A stretch of 27,620 nt of DNA from an uncultured Agathobacter sp. (GTDB lineage Bacteria; Bacillota; Clostridia; Lachnospirales; Lachnospiraceae): NCBI GenBank assembly GCA_934365945.1, contig CAKRNE010000025.1, positions 1 through 27,620 on the forward strand, written 5' to 3'. A program made the position numbers and the translations under genes. This document shows, piece after piece, positions 1 through 7,302 of the stretch. A model generated the notes under the pieces. That model had not been told where the DNA came from and did no database searches. It saw only the letters and a program-made list of their open reading frames with translations. Each line of letters opens with the position of its first letter. The first letter of the stretch is position 1.

Positions 1-2
1 TG

Positions 3-974
3 GAAACAGGCTCTTTGATCTCGATAAAGAAAAATGTAAAGGACATCCTGATTCCATCCGAGGAAATGAAGCTGGAAGTATATCCCATGGATTACGAAGA
101 ATTCTGTGATGCCACGGGCAATAATTATGGGCTATTGCAGCAGATTTATGATAGCGGAGCAGCTATTGGACAGGCAACTAACCGTAAATTAATGAGAGAC
201 TTGAGAATTTACATGGCAGTAGGGGGAATGCCACAGGCAGTAGAAGCGTATGTTAATGGAAAAAACTTTTCAGAAATAGATATGGTAAAAAGGCAGATCA
301 TATCTTTGTATGAGGAAGATTTTAAAAAAATCGATGCCTCCGGAAGAATATCGGCATTATATCATGCGATTCCGGCGCATCTGGCAAAGGATGCAAGAAA
401 ATATCGTATTACCACAGCAATCGGAAAAAGAAATAACACGAAAGCAGAAGAATTATTATACGAGCTGATAGATTCAAAAACGGTTCTGCCATGCTATAAT
501 TCCACCAATCCAAGAGTCAGCCTGACGGACACGAAAGATTTTGACAGTTACAAGTTATATCTTTCAGATACAGGATTATTTGTTACACTGATGTTTATTG
601 ACCGTCCGGTGACGGAAAATGATATTTATGCGAAGTTACTTTCTGATAAATTACCGGCAAATCTGGGATATCTTTATGAGAATCTGGTTGCTCAAATGAT
701 TACAGCCTCCGGGAGAGAACTGTACTATCATACCTGGGAGAAAAAAGGGAGTACGCATTATTATGAGGTGGATTTCCTGATTTCGGAAGGAAGTAAAATA
801 AATGCATTTGAAGTTAAGTCCTCAGGATCCGGAAAACATGAATCCATAAGGGAATTTTGCAGAAAATTTTCTCAGAATATTAGCAAGGCGTATTTAATAT
901 CACAAAAAGATGCAGGAAAGGAAGAAAATCTATTGTTAGAACCGTTTTATCTATTACCGTTTTTGGTAAAATGA
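3..974 (+). CDS. DUF4143-type AAA ATPase, 5' truncated by window edge
   Basis: C-terminal part of a large ATPase of the AAA_14/DUF4143 type; the reading frame is open to the window edge, so the start and the Walker A/B half lie outside. The first visible residues (ETGSLISIKKNV) match the end of the AAA core of this family. The C-terminal part has a nuclease-like fold signature: an E-V-D followed about 15 residues later by F-E-V-K-S-S, as in DUF4143 proteins that carry a degenerate or active PD-(D/E)XK domain. These proteins are common, mobile and functionally poorly defined. It lies in an AT-rich accessory block with a RhuM-Fic gene. The stop codon overlaps a tiny ORF by ATGA. Family call fairly sure; function unknown. 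Confidence 0.8.
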   Translation, partial: ETGSLISIKKNVKDILIPSEEMKLEVYPMDYEEFCDATGNNYGLLQQIYDSGAAIGQATNRKLMRDLRIYMAVGGMPQAVEAYVNGKNFSEIDMVKRQIISLYEEDFKKIDASGRISALYHAIPAHLAKDARKYRITTAIGKRNNTKAEELLYELIDSKTVLPCYNSTNPRVSLTDTKDFDSYKLYLSDTGLFVTLMFIDRPVTENDIYAKLLSDKLPANLGYLYENLVAQMITASGRELYYHTWEKKGSTHYYEVDFLISEGSKINAFEVKSSGSGKHESIREFCRKFSQNISKAYLISQKDAGKEENLLLEPFYLLPFLVK

Positions 975-1048
975 GTTTGTTCAATCGGGATTTGCAGGAG
1001 TGTGTTACATGTATGACTGTTGAAGATACGATTAATTATTTGATGTAA
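971..1048 (+). CDS. Possible 25-residue ORF overlapping the ATPase stop
   Basis: A 25-codon frame begins at an ATG that shares ATGA with the stop of the upstream ATPase gene and ends just before the RhuM gene's ribosome site. It ends in TVEDTINYLM. The ATGA coupling is the only positive sign; there is no recognisable domain and no strong ribosome site of its own. It may be a decayed remnant of a longer gene or simply non-coding spacer. Confidence 0.2.
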   Translation: MSLFNRDLQECVTCMTVEDTINYLM

Positions 1049-1064
1049 TAGGTGGTGATATTTT

Positions 1065-1994
1065 TTGAAAAATGAAATTGTTTTATTTACAGATGGCGAT
1101 ATAAATATTGAAGTTGAGTTAAGTCCGGAATTAGAAACCGTATGGTTGACGCAGAAACAAATGGAAGAATTATTTGATGTTAAGCATGCTACAGTGAGTG
1201 AGCATATTTCCAATATTCTTTCTTCAGGAGAATTAGATGAGACTTCTGTCGGTTTTTCCGACAAAAGTTCCGGAGGACGAAAACCAAAGATATATAATCT
1301 TGATATGATATTATCCGTGGGATATCGTGTTAATTCAAAACGAGGCATCGCATTTCGTAGATGGGCTAATTCTGTATTAAAGCAATATGTGATTCAAGGC
1401 TATGCTATTAATGAAAAACGATTGCAAGCGCTTGAAAGAACTGTTGATATTCAAACAAAGATGCTTGCAAGCACATTGGAGGTTGAAGAATCAGACATTT
1501 TAAAGGCTGTTACCTCGTATACAGATGCATTAATGCTTTTAGACCAATATGATCATCAATCTCTTAAAAAACCAGTGGGAAACAGGCCTATATATAAAAT
1601 AACATATGAGGAATGTAAAAAAATGGTTTCACACATGGAGGATTCATTTAAATCGGATGTATTCGGTGTGGAGAAAGAAAATGGTAAAGTTGAGGGTATT
1701 TTGGCAGCAGTTTATCAGAGTGTGTTTGGTGGAGATGTATATCCGTCATTAGAGGAAAAAGCTTCTAATTTGTTATATTTTATGATTAAGGATCATCCAT
1801 ATGCAGATGGATGTAAGCGAATTGCAGCATCGTTATTTTTGGAATTCCTTGCTCGGAATAATGCTTTATATAGAGATGATAATAAGATAATCAGTGATGG
1901 AGCATTGGTTGCGATTACGCTTATGATTGCAGAGTCAAGACCAGAAGAAAAAGATATAATGGTGAATCTTGTAATGAATTTTTTGACAATGTAG
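1065..1994 (+). CDS. RhuM-family protein with C-terminal Fic/Doc-like domain
   Basis: A 309-residue protein starting at TTG, chosen because AGGTGGTGA lies at a proper distance upstream (about 1050-1058). Residues 1-120 match the RhuM (virulence protein) family: an N-terminal beta-rich segment, then WLTQKQMEELF and a winged-helix-like region, then YNLDMILSVGYRVNSKRG and FRRWA. Residues 170-309 resemble Fic/Doc, with the core motif at 244-252 reading HPYADGCKR. Fic enzymes transfer AMP or phosphate groups to proteins using the motif histidine. Here the usual Asn before the Lys/Arg pair is Cys (position 250), so activity may be altered. RhuM-Fic fusions travel with phage defence and toxin-like islands; the AT-rich setting fits transfer. 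The target is unknown. Confidence 0.8.
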   Translation: MKNEIVLFTDGDINIEVELSPELETVWLTQKQMEELFDVKHATVSEHISNILSSGELDETSVGFSDKSSGGRKPKIYNLDMILSVGYRVNSKRGIAFRRWANSVLKQYVIQGYAINEKRLQALERTVDIQTKMLASTLEVEESDILKAVTSYTDALMLLDQYDHQSLKKPVGNRPIYKITYEECKKMVSHMEDSFKSDVFGVEKENGKVEGILAAVYQSVFGGDVYPSLEEKASNLLYFMIKDHPYADGCKRIAASLFLEFLARNNALYRDDNKIISDGALVAITLMIAESRPEEKDIMVNLVMNFLTM

Positions 1995-2059
1995 TTAGTT
2001 CGTAAAATTTATTATTTAATGAAATTGGTAAATCAGAAGTTGTGGAGGTGATAAACTAT

Positions 2060-2677
2060 ATGAATGATAAATGGGTTGAGTTTGCAATTCGTATTCAAAG
2101 TATTGCTCAGGCTGGGCTTCAGTATGGGAAAGATAAATATGACAGAGAGCGTTATGAGGAATTGAGACAGATTGCAGTAGAAATGCTGTCTCTGAAAACG
2201 GATATTCCGGTAAATAAAATTTTTCATTTGTTTTGTAATGAATCTGGCTACCAGACACCAAAAGTAGATACACGGGCTGCGGTTTTTGTTGACGGTAAAA
2301 TTCTGCTTGTACATGAAAATAATGGTACATGGTCATTGCCGGGAGGGTGGTGCGATGTAGACCAGTCTGTTGCATCCAATACGGAAAAAGAAGTGCAGGA
2401 AGAAGCAGGATTTTCGGTAATATCAGAAAAAATAATCGCAGTTCAAGATTGGCGAAAGCATAATGTGGTGAATTATGCTTATGGAGTAGTGAAGATTTTT
2501 GTTCTGTGCAGGTATGAAGGTGGGGAGTTTGAAAAAAATATTGAAACTACAGAAATTAGATTTTTTGATAAAAACAATCTCCCGTCTGACCTTGCTGTAG
2601 AAAAATGCACAAAAGAACAAATTCTGATGTGTTTTGACTCATATGAAAATCCAAATGCGGCAACGCTGTTCGATTGA
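2060..2677 (+). CDS. NUDIX hydrolase with N-terminal Nudix_hydro_N-like domain
   Basis: A 205-residue NUDIX hydrolase. ATG at 2060 is preferred over the upstream in-frame GTG at 2042, because that GTG is part of the GGAGGTG ribosome site (2044-2050). Residues 1-65 form the helical extension seen in ADP-ribose pyrophosphatase-like NUDIX proteins; residues 70-200 are the NUDIX fold. The NUDIX box starts at G96 and reads K110-E-V-Q-E-E-A-G-F118, so the metal-binding glutamates E111, E114 and E115 are kept. The usual first Glu is Gln102 and the usual Arg is Lys110. The likely substrate is a nucleoside diphosphate derivative, but this cannot be read from sequence. A terminator follows directly. 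Confidence 0.85.
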   Translation: MNDKWVEFAIRIQSIAQAGLQYGKDKYDRERYEELRQIAVEMLSLKTDIPVNKIFHLFCNESGYQTPKVDTRAAVFVDGKILLVHENNGTWSLPGGWCDVDQSVASNTEKEVQEEAGFSVISEKIIAVQDWRKHNVVNYAYGVVKIFVLCRYEGGEFEKNIETTEIRFFDKNNLPSDLAVEKCTKEQILMCFDSYENPNAATLFD

Positions 2678-2710
2678 GACAATGTCAAGCTTGCAGAGCC
2701 TGACCAAAAT

Positions 2711-2754
2711 AAAACCAGTTCGTAAAAGGACACCTTTACGAACTGGTTTTTGCG
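2711..2754. terminator. Bidirectional intrinsic terminator between NUDIX and rubrerythrin genes
   Basis: Perfect 16-bp inverted repeat (2711-2726 and 2735-2750) with an 8-nt loop, flanked by A-tracts and T-tracts so that it can end transcription from both convergent sides. The stem core is CCAGTTCGTAAA. Confidence 0.85.
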
Positions 2755-2787
2755 TTGCATTTAAAATGATATTTATCTATTTTGTAA

Positions 2788-3375
2788 TTAACCGAAATAT
2801 CTGTCAAGAAGTCCCTTAAGAGCTCTTCCGTGTCTAGCCTCGTCTCTAGCCATCTCATGAACTGTATCATGGATTGCATCAAGGTTATTCTTCTTAGCAC
2901 ATTTAGCAAGGTCAGTCTTTCCAGCTGTAGCACCGAACTCACAGTCAACTCTCCAAGCGAGGTTGTCCTTTGTAGTAGCCTTCATGTTTGGCTCAAGGTC
3001 CTCACCAAGCATCTCTGCAAACTTAGCTGCATGCTCAGCCTCTTCGTAAGCTGCCTTCTCCCAGTAGAGACCAATCTCAGGATATCCCTCGCGATGAGCT
3101 ACACGAGCCATGCAAAGATACATACCTACCTCAGAGCACTCGCCCTCGAAGTTAGCCTTTAACTGCTCGAAGATGTATTTCTTATCTTCATCAGAGATCT
3201 CAGGATTGTTTTTAACAGTTGAAGCATATACTCCAAACTCATGCTCTGCAGCAAGTGTTAAATCTCCCTCAACCTTCTTGAATTTATCTGCGCCAACGTG
3301 GCATACCGGACACTCTGCCGGTGGATTCTCTCCCTCATAAACGTATCCACAAACTGTACAAACCCATTTTGCCAT
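2788..3375 (-). CDS. Reverse rubrerythrin (rubredoxin domain N-terminal)
   Basis: A 195-residue non-haem iron peroxidase that reduces hydrogen peroxide (and oxygen in some clostridia) in the cytoplasm of anaerobes, taking electrons from NADH via rubredoxin-type partners. Residues 1-38 are a rubredoxin domain with the Fe(Cys)4 ligands C6, C9, C22 and C25. The rest is a ferritin-like four-helix di-iron domain with ligand motifs FEGECSE, EEAEH and RDEARHG. In classical rubrerythrin the domains are in the opposite order; this order is that of clostridial reverse rubrerythrin. The start is supported by AGGAGG just upstream. It lies 63 nt downstream of a Fur/PerR-family gene on the same strand, which suggests co-transcription and peroxide control. 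Confidence 0.93.
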   Translation of the reverse strand: MAKWVCTVCGYVYEGENPPAECPVCHVGADKFKKVEGDLTLAAEHEFGVYASTVKNNPEISDEDKKYIFEQLKANFEGECSEVGMYLCMARVAHREGYPEIGLYWEKAAYEEAEHAAKFAEMLGEDLEPNMKATTKDNLAWRVDCEFGATAGKTDLAKCAKKNNLDAIHDTVHEMARDEARHGRALKGLLDRYFG

Positions 3376-3438
3376 AATAATGTTCCTCCTTTTAAAGATA
3401 GTAAATAAATGTTTAATTGTTGTAAAAACTGTCAGGCT

Positions 3439-3825
3439 CTAGGAAAGCTCATTCTCACAATCCGGACAAAGTCCAGTAAACGAAACAGAGCAGCTCTCAA
3501 TGGCTAAATCAGTGGATTCCTGCACCTGTGTCATCAGCTCATCGGCGAAGTCCAAATCAATATCCATCACGCGTCCGCAGCCTCTGCATATAAAGTGATA
3601 ATGAGGCGCCGTGTTGTAGTCGTAATGGTCGGGACCGACTCCTGTCGAAATCTTGATGATCTCACCAATTTCCTCAAGTAAGGAAAGGTTTCTGTAAACA
3701 GTTCCCAGACTGATGTTTGGAAATTCTTTTTTGATATTCTGATAGATAGTTTCAGCAGTCGGGTGATCGGTCCGGCTCGCCAGAAAGTTGACTATCGACT
3801 CTCTTTGACGACTATACTTAATCAT
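3439..3825 (-). CDS. Fur-family regulator, PerR-like
   Basis: A 128-residue Fur-superfamily repressor. The winged helix lies at 1-75 with recognition segment SLGTVYRNLSLL (39-50); the dimerisation domain follows with H75-Y-H77 and two CxxC zinc sites (C80/C83 and C120/C123). The length and twin CxxC structural zinc site are typical of PerR and Fur; placement directly before a peroxide-reducing rubrerythrin favours a PerR role, but specificity cannot be proved from sequence. The ribosome site GAGAGGAG lies just upstream. A near-consensus sigma-A promoter sits at 3869-3897 with an imperfect palindrome immediately upstream of it that could be its own operator. Confidence 0.88.
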   Translation of the reverse strand: MIKYSRQRESIVNFLASRTDHPTAETIYQNIKKEFPNISLGTVYRNLSLLEEIGEIIKISTGVGPDHYDYNTAPHYHFICRGCGRVMDIDLDFADELMTQVQESTDLAIESCSVSFTGLCPDCENELS

Positions 3826-3868
3826 GTGAATCTCCTCTCAAATGAAATCAGGAATTGTTACTGATATC

Positions 3869-3897
3869 AATATACACTAAAGTACTATAGATGTCAA
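3869..3897 (-). promoter_or_regulatory. Sigma-A promoter of the fur-like gene
   Basis: On the minus strand: TTGACA (3892-3897), 17-bp spacer, TATATT (3869-3874). The -35 is perfect and the -10 has five of six consensus bases. The leader to the start codon is about 40 nt. Confidence 0.75.
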
Positions 3898-3901
3898 GAG
3901 A

Positions 3902-3924
3902 AAAATAAGAATAATTCCTATTTT
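3902..3924. promoter_or_regulatory. Candidate Fur/PerR operator palindrome
   Basis: A 23-bp AT-rich imperfect dyad centred on 3913, with arms AAAATAAGAAT and ATTCCTATTTT (one mismatched pair beside the centre base). The core GAAT-A-ATTC resembles the 7-1-7 layout of Fur and PerR boxes. It abuts the -35 of the fur-like gene, so autoregulation is plausible. Confidence 0.4.
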
Positions 3925-3929
3925 ATTTC

Positions 3930-3959
3930 AAATAAAAAGGCTGGTATACGATGCTAGCC
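3930..3959 (-). terminator. Possible minus-strand terminator upstream of the fur-like gene
   Basis: Read on the minus strand, GGCTAG and CCAGCC form a short hairpin followed by TTTTTATTT. No minus-strand gene is seen upstream that would need it; it may shield the fur-like promoter from read-through. The rest of the 3826-4091 gap shows only the fur-like promoter and no gene. Confidence 0.3.
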
Positions 3960-4091
3960 ATGTAAGCAGCAGATTTTCTTGTTTTCAAGGTGGCTCAAAT
4001 AGCTATAAATCAAGTATAGATTAATAACACACGCATAATATCACTGCTTTACTCATAGAATAATACAAAACGCGCAGGCGGTTGAATAAGC

Positions 4092-4859
4092 ATGAAGAGA
4101 TTCGTTACATACCTGTATTTATATGATGGCAGAATTAAAGGAAATAATGCAGGCTTTATAAAAGTAGAAATAAATGGTGAAAAAAGTGCATTTCTCGTGC
4201 AGATAAAAAATCTCGGAAAATACTCCGGAAACGGAAGAGTGTATCTGGTATACGAGGCGGGAGAAGCCATAGAAGCAGGAGAGCTTATGGTAAAAAACGG
4301 TGAAGCACGCGAGATATATAATGTAGATACAGAAAATGTAAAGGACAGCGGAAAGACATTTTTGCAGGTGCTCGGCGTGAGGATAGAGCTGGAAAATGCA
4401 GATGAAAAATTTCTGGCGAGCTGCTGGACCGATAACACGGCGGCAGTTATAGGAAAACCACTCAAGGCACAAGCGGATTTATCAAATAAGGAAAAATCCG
4501 TATCGGCTCCGAAGCCTGAACCGGGCTGTCAGAAAGAAATCCATAGTCAAAATGTTGATGACAGTCCTGAAAAAATCAGACGCATAGACATATCAGAGCT
4601 TCGCACACTTCCGGCCAAAAACTGGTACATAGTAAATAACAGCTTCCTTGCGCACGGTTATGCAAACTATAAGCATCTCGTCATCAAAACGGAAACAGAT
4701 GGCAGGCAATATCTCGGAGTACCGGGCGTGAGCGAGCCGCAGGAGCGCATGCTTGCAGGAATATTCGGCTTCACGGAATTTGAGCCGGCCGCTCCGGCAA
4801 ATGCAGCAGATGTAGATAGCGGAGTGTTCGGATACTGGTTCTGCCCGCTGACGATTTGA
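4092..4859 (+). CDS. DUF6128-like protein of unknown function
   Basis: A 255-residue soluble protein with no signal peptide. The N-terminal region (about 1-115) is a compact beta-rich domain (MKRFVTYLYLYDGRIKGNNAGF...). A charged, Pro/Lys/Gln-rich linker (about 120-165) separates it from a C-terminal domain (about 166-255) with NSFLAHGYANYKHLVI, LGVPGVSEPQERMLAGIFGF and a terminal GVFGYWFCPLTI. This two-part layout matches what I recall of the DUF6128 family of Lachnospiraceae; no biochemical role is known to me. AGGCGG at about 4076 supports the start. It stands alone, with divergent and unrelated neighbours. Confidence 0.7.
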   Translation: MKRFVTYLYLYDGRIKGNNAGFIKVEINGEKSAFLVQIKNLGKYSGNGRVYLVYEAGEAIEAGELMVKNGEAREIYNVDTENVKDSGKTFLQVLGVRIELENADEKFLASCWTDNTAAVIGKPLKAQADLSNKEKSVSAPKPEPGCQKEIHSQNVDDSPEKIRRIDISELRTLPAKNWYIVNNSFLAHGYANYKHLVIKTETDGRQYLGVPGVSEPQERMLAGIFGFTEFEPAAPANAADVDSGVFGYWFCPLTI

Positions 4860-4870
4860 TAGTATTATTA

Positions 4871-5138
4871 AGAAAATTGTGGCATGGGACACCGGCGTGC
4901 GTATACTCTCATAAGAGCGCATAGTGAAGCCGGTTAGATACTGTAGAATTATGCCATGAAGCACAGAAATGACTTGCCATGGAAGGCAAGTCAAGGAGCT
5001 ATCGAGCCATGGAGGGCGAGTAGCGACGGTTTCGTCAAGCATAGAAAGGTTATAAGCATAATTCGTACAGTATCTTATCGGCGTAGCGTCAGCTCTGTGA
5101 GAGCATACGCGCGCCGGTGTCTCATGCCGCAATTTTCG
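4871..5138. repeat. Structured long-inverted-repeat element (MITE-like or ncRNA)
   Basis: A 268-bp element filling most of the gap before udp. The outer helix pairs 4873-4904 with 5105-5136: 32 consecutive pairs on the plus strand, three of them G.U and none mismatched. An inner helix pairs 4929-4954 with 5056-5082 (one G.U, one U.U, one bulge). Each arm also holds a CTCT/AGAG mini-hairpin. The central 100 nt holds three hairpins: 4971-4992 (perfect 8-bp stem), about 5000-5024 and 5025-5036. The first two have matching tips (GCCATGGAAGGC and GCCATGGAGGGC). TATTA occurs just outside both ends (4866-4870 and 5139-5143), as a target duplication would. No convincing ORF is inside. Either a mobile miniature element or a large structured RNA. 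Confidence 0.7.
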
Positions 5139-5191
5139 TATTACATAAAAACCATACACAAATTTTTTACATGGGAAAATGTCCTTTCCTC

Positions 5192-5220
5192 TGCACAAAA
5201 CCACAGAAATTGTGTATAAT
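5192..5220 (+). promoter_or_regulatory. Likely promoter of the nucleoside-salvage operon
   Basis: Perfect -10 TATAAT at 5215-5220 with a weak -35 (TGCACA, 5192-5197) at 17 bp. The leader is about 35 nt with GGGAGGTGG before the udp start. The region between the inverted-repeat element and this site (5139-5191) shows nothing else. Confidence 0.5.
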
Positions 5221-5259
5221 TAAAGCTAACAGAAGAAAAGCTGTGGGAGGTGGCATTAC

Positions 5260-6042
5260 ATGAAAAATTATTCAAAGGATCCTGACAGACAGTATCATAT
5301 CCAGGTCGCAAAGGGAGAGGTCGGCCGATATGTTATCATGCCGGGAGATCCAAAGAGATGTGTTAAAATAGCACAGTACCTTGACAATCCGGTCCTTATA
5401 GCGGACAACAGGGAGTTTATCACATACACCGGTACATTGGATGGTGTGAAGGTCAGCGTGACATCGACAGGCATCGGTGGACCATCCGCATCCATCGCGA
5501 TGGAGGAGCTGTACAGATGCGGTGCAGATACGTTTGTGAGAATCGGAACCTGCGGAGGCATGCAGACAGACGTGAAGAGCGGTGATATCGTGATTGCGAC
5601 AGGCGCCATCCGCATGGAGGGTACATCAAAGGAGTATGCGCCGATAGAGTTTCCGGCTGTGGCAGATTTAGATGTCATAAACGCGCTTGTTGCGGCAGCA
5701 AAGCAGAAAAACTTTACGCATCACACAGGCGTGGTGCAATGCAAGGATGCATTTTACGGACAGCACGAGCCGGAAAAAATGCCGGCAGGCTATGAGCTTA
5801 TCAACAAATGGAATGCATGGAGGATGCTTGGCTGTCTTGCGTCAGAGATGGAGTCTGCAGCGCTTTTTGTCGTTGCGGCAAAGCTTGGAGTCAGGGCTGG
5901 CTCATGCTTCCTTGTAGTTGCAAATCAGGAGAGGGAAAAGCTTGGGCTTGAGAATCCTGTGGTGCGCGATACGGACATGGCAGTTCAGGTGGCGGTTTCG
6001 GCAGTGAGAAACCTCATTCGTGAGGATTGTGCCGAGAAATAA
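5260..6042 (+). CDS. udp: Uridine phosphorylase (nucleoside phosphorylase family NP-I)
   Basis: A 260-residue cytosolic enzyme that cleaves uridine with phosphate to uracil and ribose-1-phosphate. NP-I signatures are present: MPGDPKR near the N-terminus (phosphate loop), [16 protein letters not shown] (nucleotide and phosphate contacts), RIGTCGGM, and [12 protein letters not shown] (ribose-binding E-M-E). Length agrees with E. coli Udp (253). GGGAGGTGG precedes the ATG. It is the first gene of a six-gene operon; its product ribose-1-phosphate is used by the phosphopentomutase encoded four genes on. Confidence 0.9.
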   Translation: MKNYSKDPDRQYHIQVAKGEVGRYVIMPGDPKRCVKIAQYLDNPVLIADNREFITYTGTLDGVKVSVTSTGIGGPSASIAMEELYRCGADTFVRIGTCGGMQTDVKSGDIVIATGAIRMEGTSKEYAPIEFPAVADLDVINALVAAAKQKNFTHHTGVVQCKDAFYGQHEPEKMPAGYELINKWNAWRMLGCLASEMESAALFVVAAKLGVRAGSCFLVVANQEREKLGLENPVVRDTDMAVQVAVSAVRNLIREDCAEK

Positions 6043-6077
6043 GTCATATATTAAAACACAGAAACGGAGAGCAGACA

Positions 6078-6731
6078 TTGGATATAAATGAAATTTTAAA
6101 ACACGTGGACCATACACTTTTATCACCACAGGCTACATGGGATGAAATCAAGCAGATATGCGATGATGCAATAAAGTATCAGACTGCATCGGTCTGCATA
6201 CCGCCGAGCTATGTAAGGCAGGCAGCAGATTATCTGGGTGAAAGTGTAAAGGTCTGCACCGTGATAGGCTTCCCTAACGGATATTCGACCACTGCGGTGA
6301 AGGCCTTTGAGACAGAGGATGCTATTGCAAACGGAGCGGCGGAGATAGATATGGTCATCAATATCGGCTGGCTCAAGGATAAAAGGTATGAGCTGATAGA
6401 GGATGAAATAAGGAAGCTCAAGTCCATATGCAAGGACAAGGTGCTAAAGGTCATCATCGAGACCTGCTTTCTCACAGATGATGAGAAAATCAGGATGTGC
6501 GATATCGTGACGAGCGCAGGTGCTGATTACATCAAGACATCTACAGGCTTTGGCACGGCAGGCGCTACCTTTGACGATATAAAGCTGTTTTCGGAGCATA
6601 TCGGAGAGGGTGTGAGGATGAAGGCCGCCGGAGGCATTTCTTCATTAGACGATGCAGAAAGGTTTCTTGAGCTGGGCGCTGACAGGCTTGGGACAAGCCG
6701 TGTGGTGAAGCTTGTTAAGGCTATGGACTAA
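6078..6731 (+). CDS. deoC: Deoxyribose-phosphate aldolase
   Basis: A 217-residue class I aldolase that splits 2-deoxyribose-5-phosphate into acetaldehyde and glyceraldehyde-3-phosphate. Schiff-base Lys153 lies in DYIKTSTGFG; the proton-relay Lys182 is in RMKAAGGI; D91 is in EIDMVIN. The TTG at 6078 is chosen because GGAG (6066-6069) sits 8 nt before it and the protein then begins in the family's usual MDINEILKHVDHTLL style. An upstream in-frame GTG at 6027 would overlap udp and add an unconserved extension. The gap to udp is 35 nt. Confidence 0.93.
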   Translation: MDINEILKHVDHTLLSPQATWDEIKQICDDAIKYQTASVCIPPSYVRQAADYLGESVKVCTVIGFPNGYSTTAVKAFETEDAIANGAAEIDMVINIGWLKDKRYELIEDEIRKLKSICKDKVLKVIIETCFLTDDEKIRMCDIVTSAGADYIKTSTGFGTAGATFDDIKLFSEHIGEGVRMKAAGGISSLDDAERFLELGADRLGTSRVVKLVKAMD

Positions 6732-6763
6732 TTTTTGTATACTGAATAACCGGGGAATCATAT

Positions 6764-7183
6764 ATGGATAAAAAAACAATTGAAAAACTGATTGATACAG
6801 CCCTTGCGCAGCTTGATTTTTCATATGCGCCGTACTCCGGCTTCAATGTCGGTGCGGCTCTTTTGGCAAAAAATGAGGCAGTCTACACCGGCTGCAATAT
6901 AGAAAACGCAGCCTACACACCGACAAACTGTGCAGAAAGAACAGCATTTTTCAAGGCAGTGAGTGAAGGCGTGAGGGATTTTGAGGCAATCTGTATCGTG
7001 GGCGGAAAGAACCAAAAAGCGACAGATTATACCGCACCATGCGGAGTATGCCGTCAGGTTATGATGGAGTTTTGTAATCCTAAGACCTTTAAAATAATAC
7101 TGGCAATCGACAGGGAAAATTATAGGATTTATACGCTTGAGGACATGCTTCCGCAGGGATTCGGACCTGCGAACCTTGAGTAG
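6764..7183 (+). CDS. cdd: Cytidine deaminase
   Basis: A 139-residue zinc hydrolase turning cytidine or deoxycytidine into uridine or deoxyuridine, which udp then cleaves. The zinc site is C56-A-E58 (with E58 as proton shuttle) and P-C93-G-V-C96. Substrate-binding FNVGAAL and CNIENAAY are intact. The length is that of the homotetrameric bacterial class. Spaced 32 nt from deoC with a GGGG-containing ribosome site. Confidence 0.95.
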   Translation: MDKKTIEKLIDTALAQLDFSYAPYSGFNVGAALLAKNEAVYTGCNIENAAYTPTNCAERTAFFKAVSEGVRDFEAICIVGGKNQKATDYTAPCGVCRQVMMEFCNPKTFKIILAIDRENYRIYTLEDMLPQGFGPANLE

Positions 7184-7302
7184 AGCGACCTGTAGCTGTA
7201 CCTTTAATGGACTGTATAATGGGCGGTAATAGTTGTTGATTATATGGTAGTGTGAACATTAGCCGCCTCAACATGAAGTGGGAAACCGGAAATGGGGGAA
7301 AT

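Noticed and set aside
4593..5204. 203-codon minus-strand ORF overlapping the DUF6128-like gene and the inverted-repeat element
   Set aside because: It is antisense to a better-supported gene, runs through the hairpin element, and shows no domain or ribosome site.
4956..5219. 87-codon plus-strand ORF inside the inverted-repeat element
   Set aside because: It spans the central hairpins and right arm, with low-quality composition and no ribosome site; the pairing explains the sequence better.
7215..7220. TATAAT before add as an internal promoter
   Set aside because: No -35 at 16-18 bp and not an extended -10; kept only as a remark under add.
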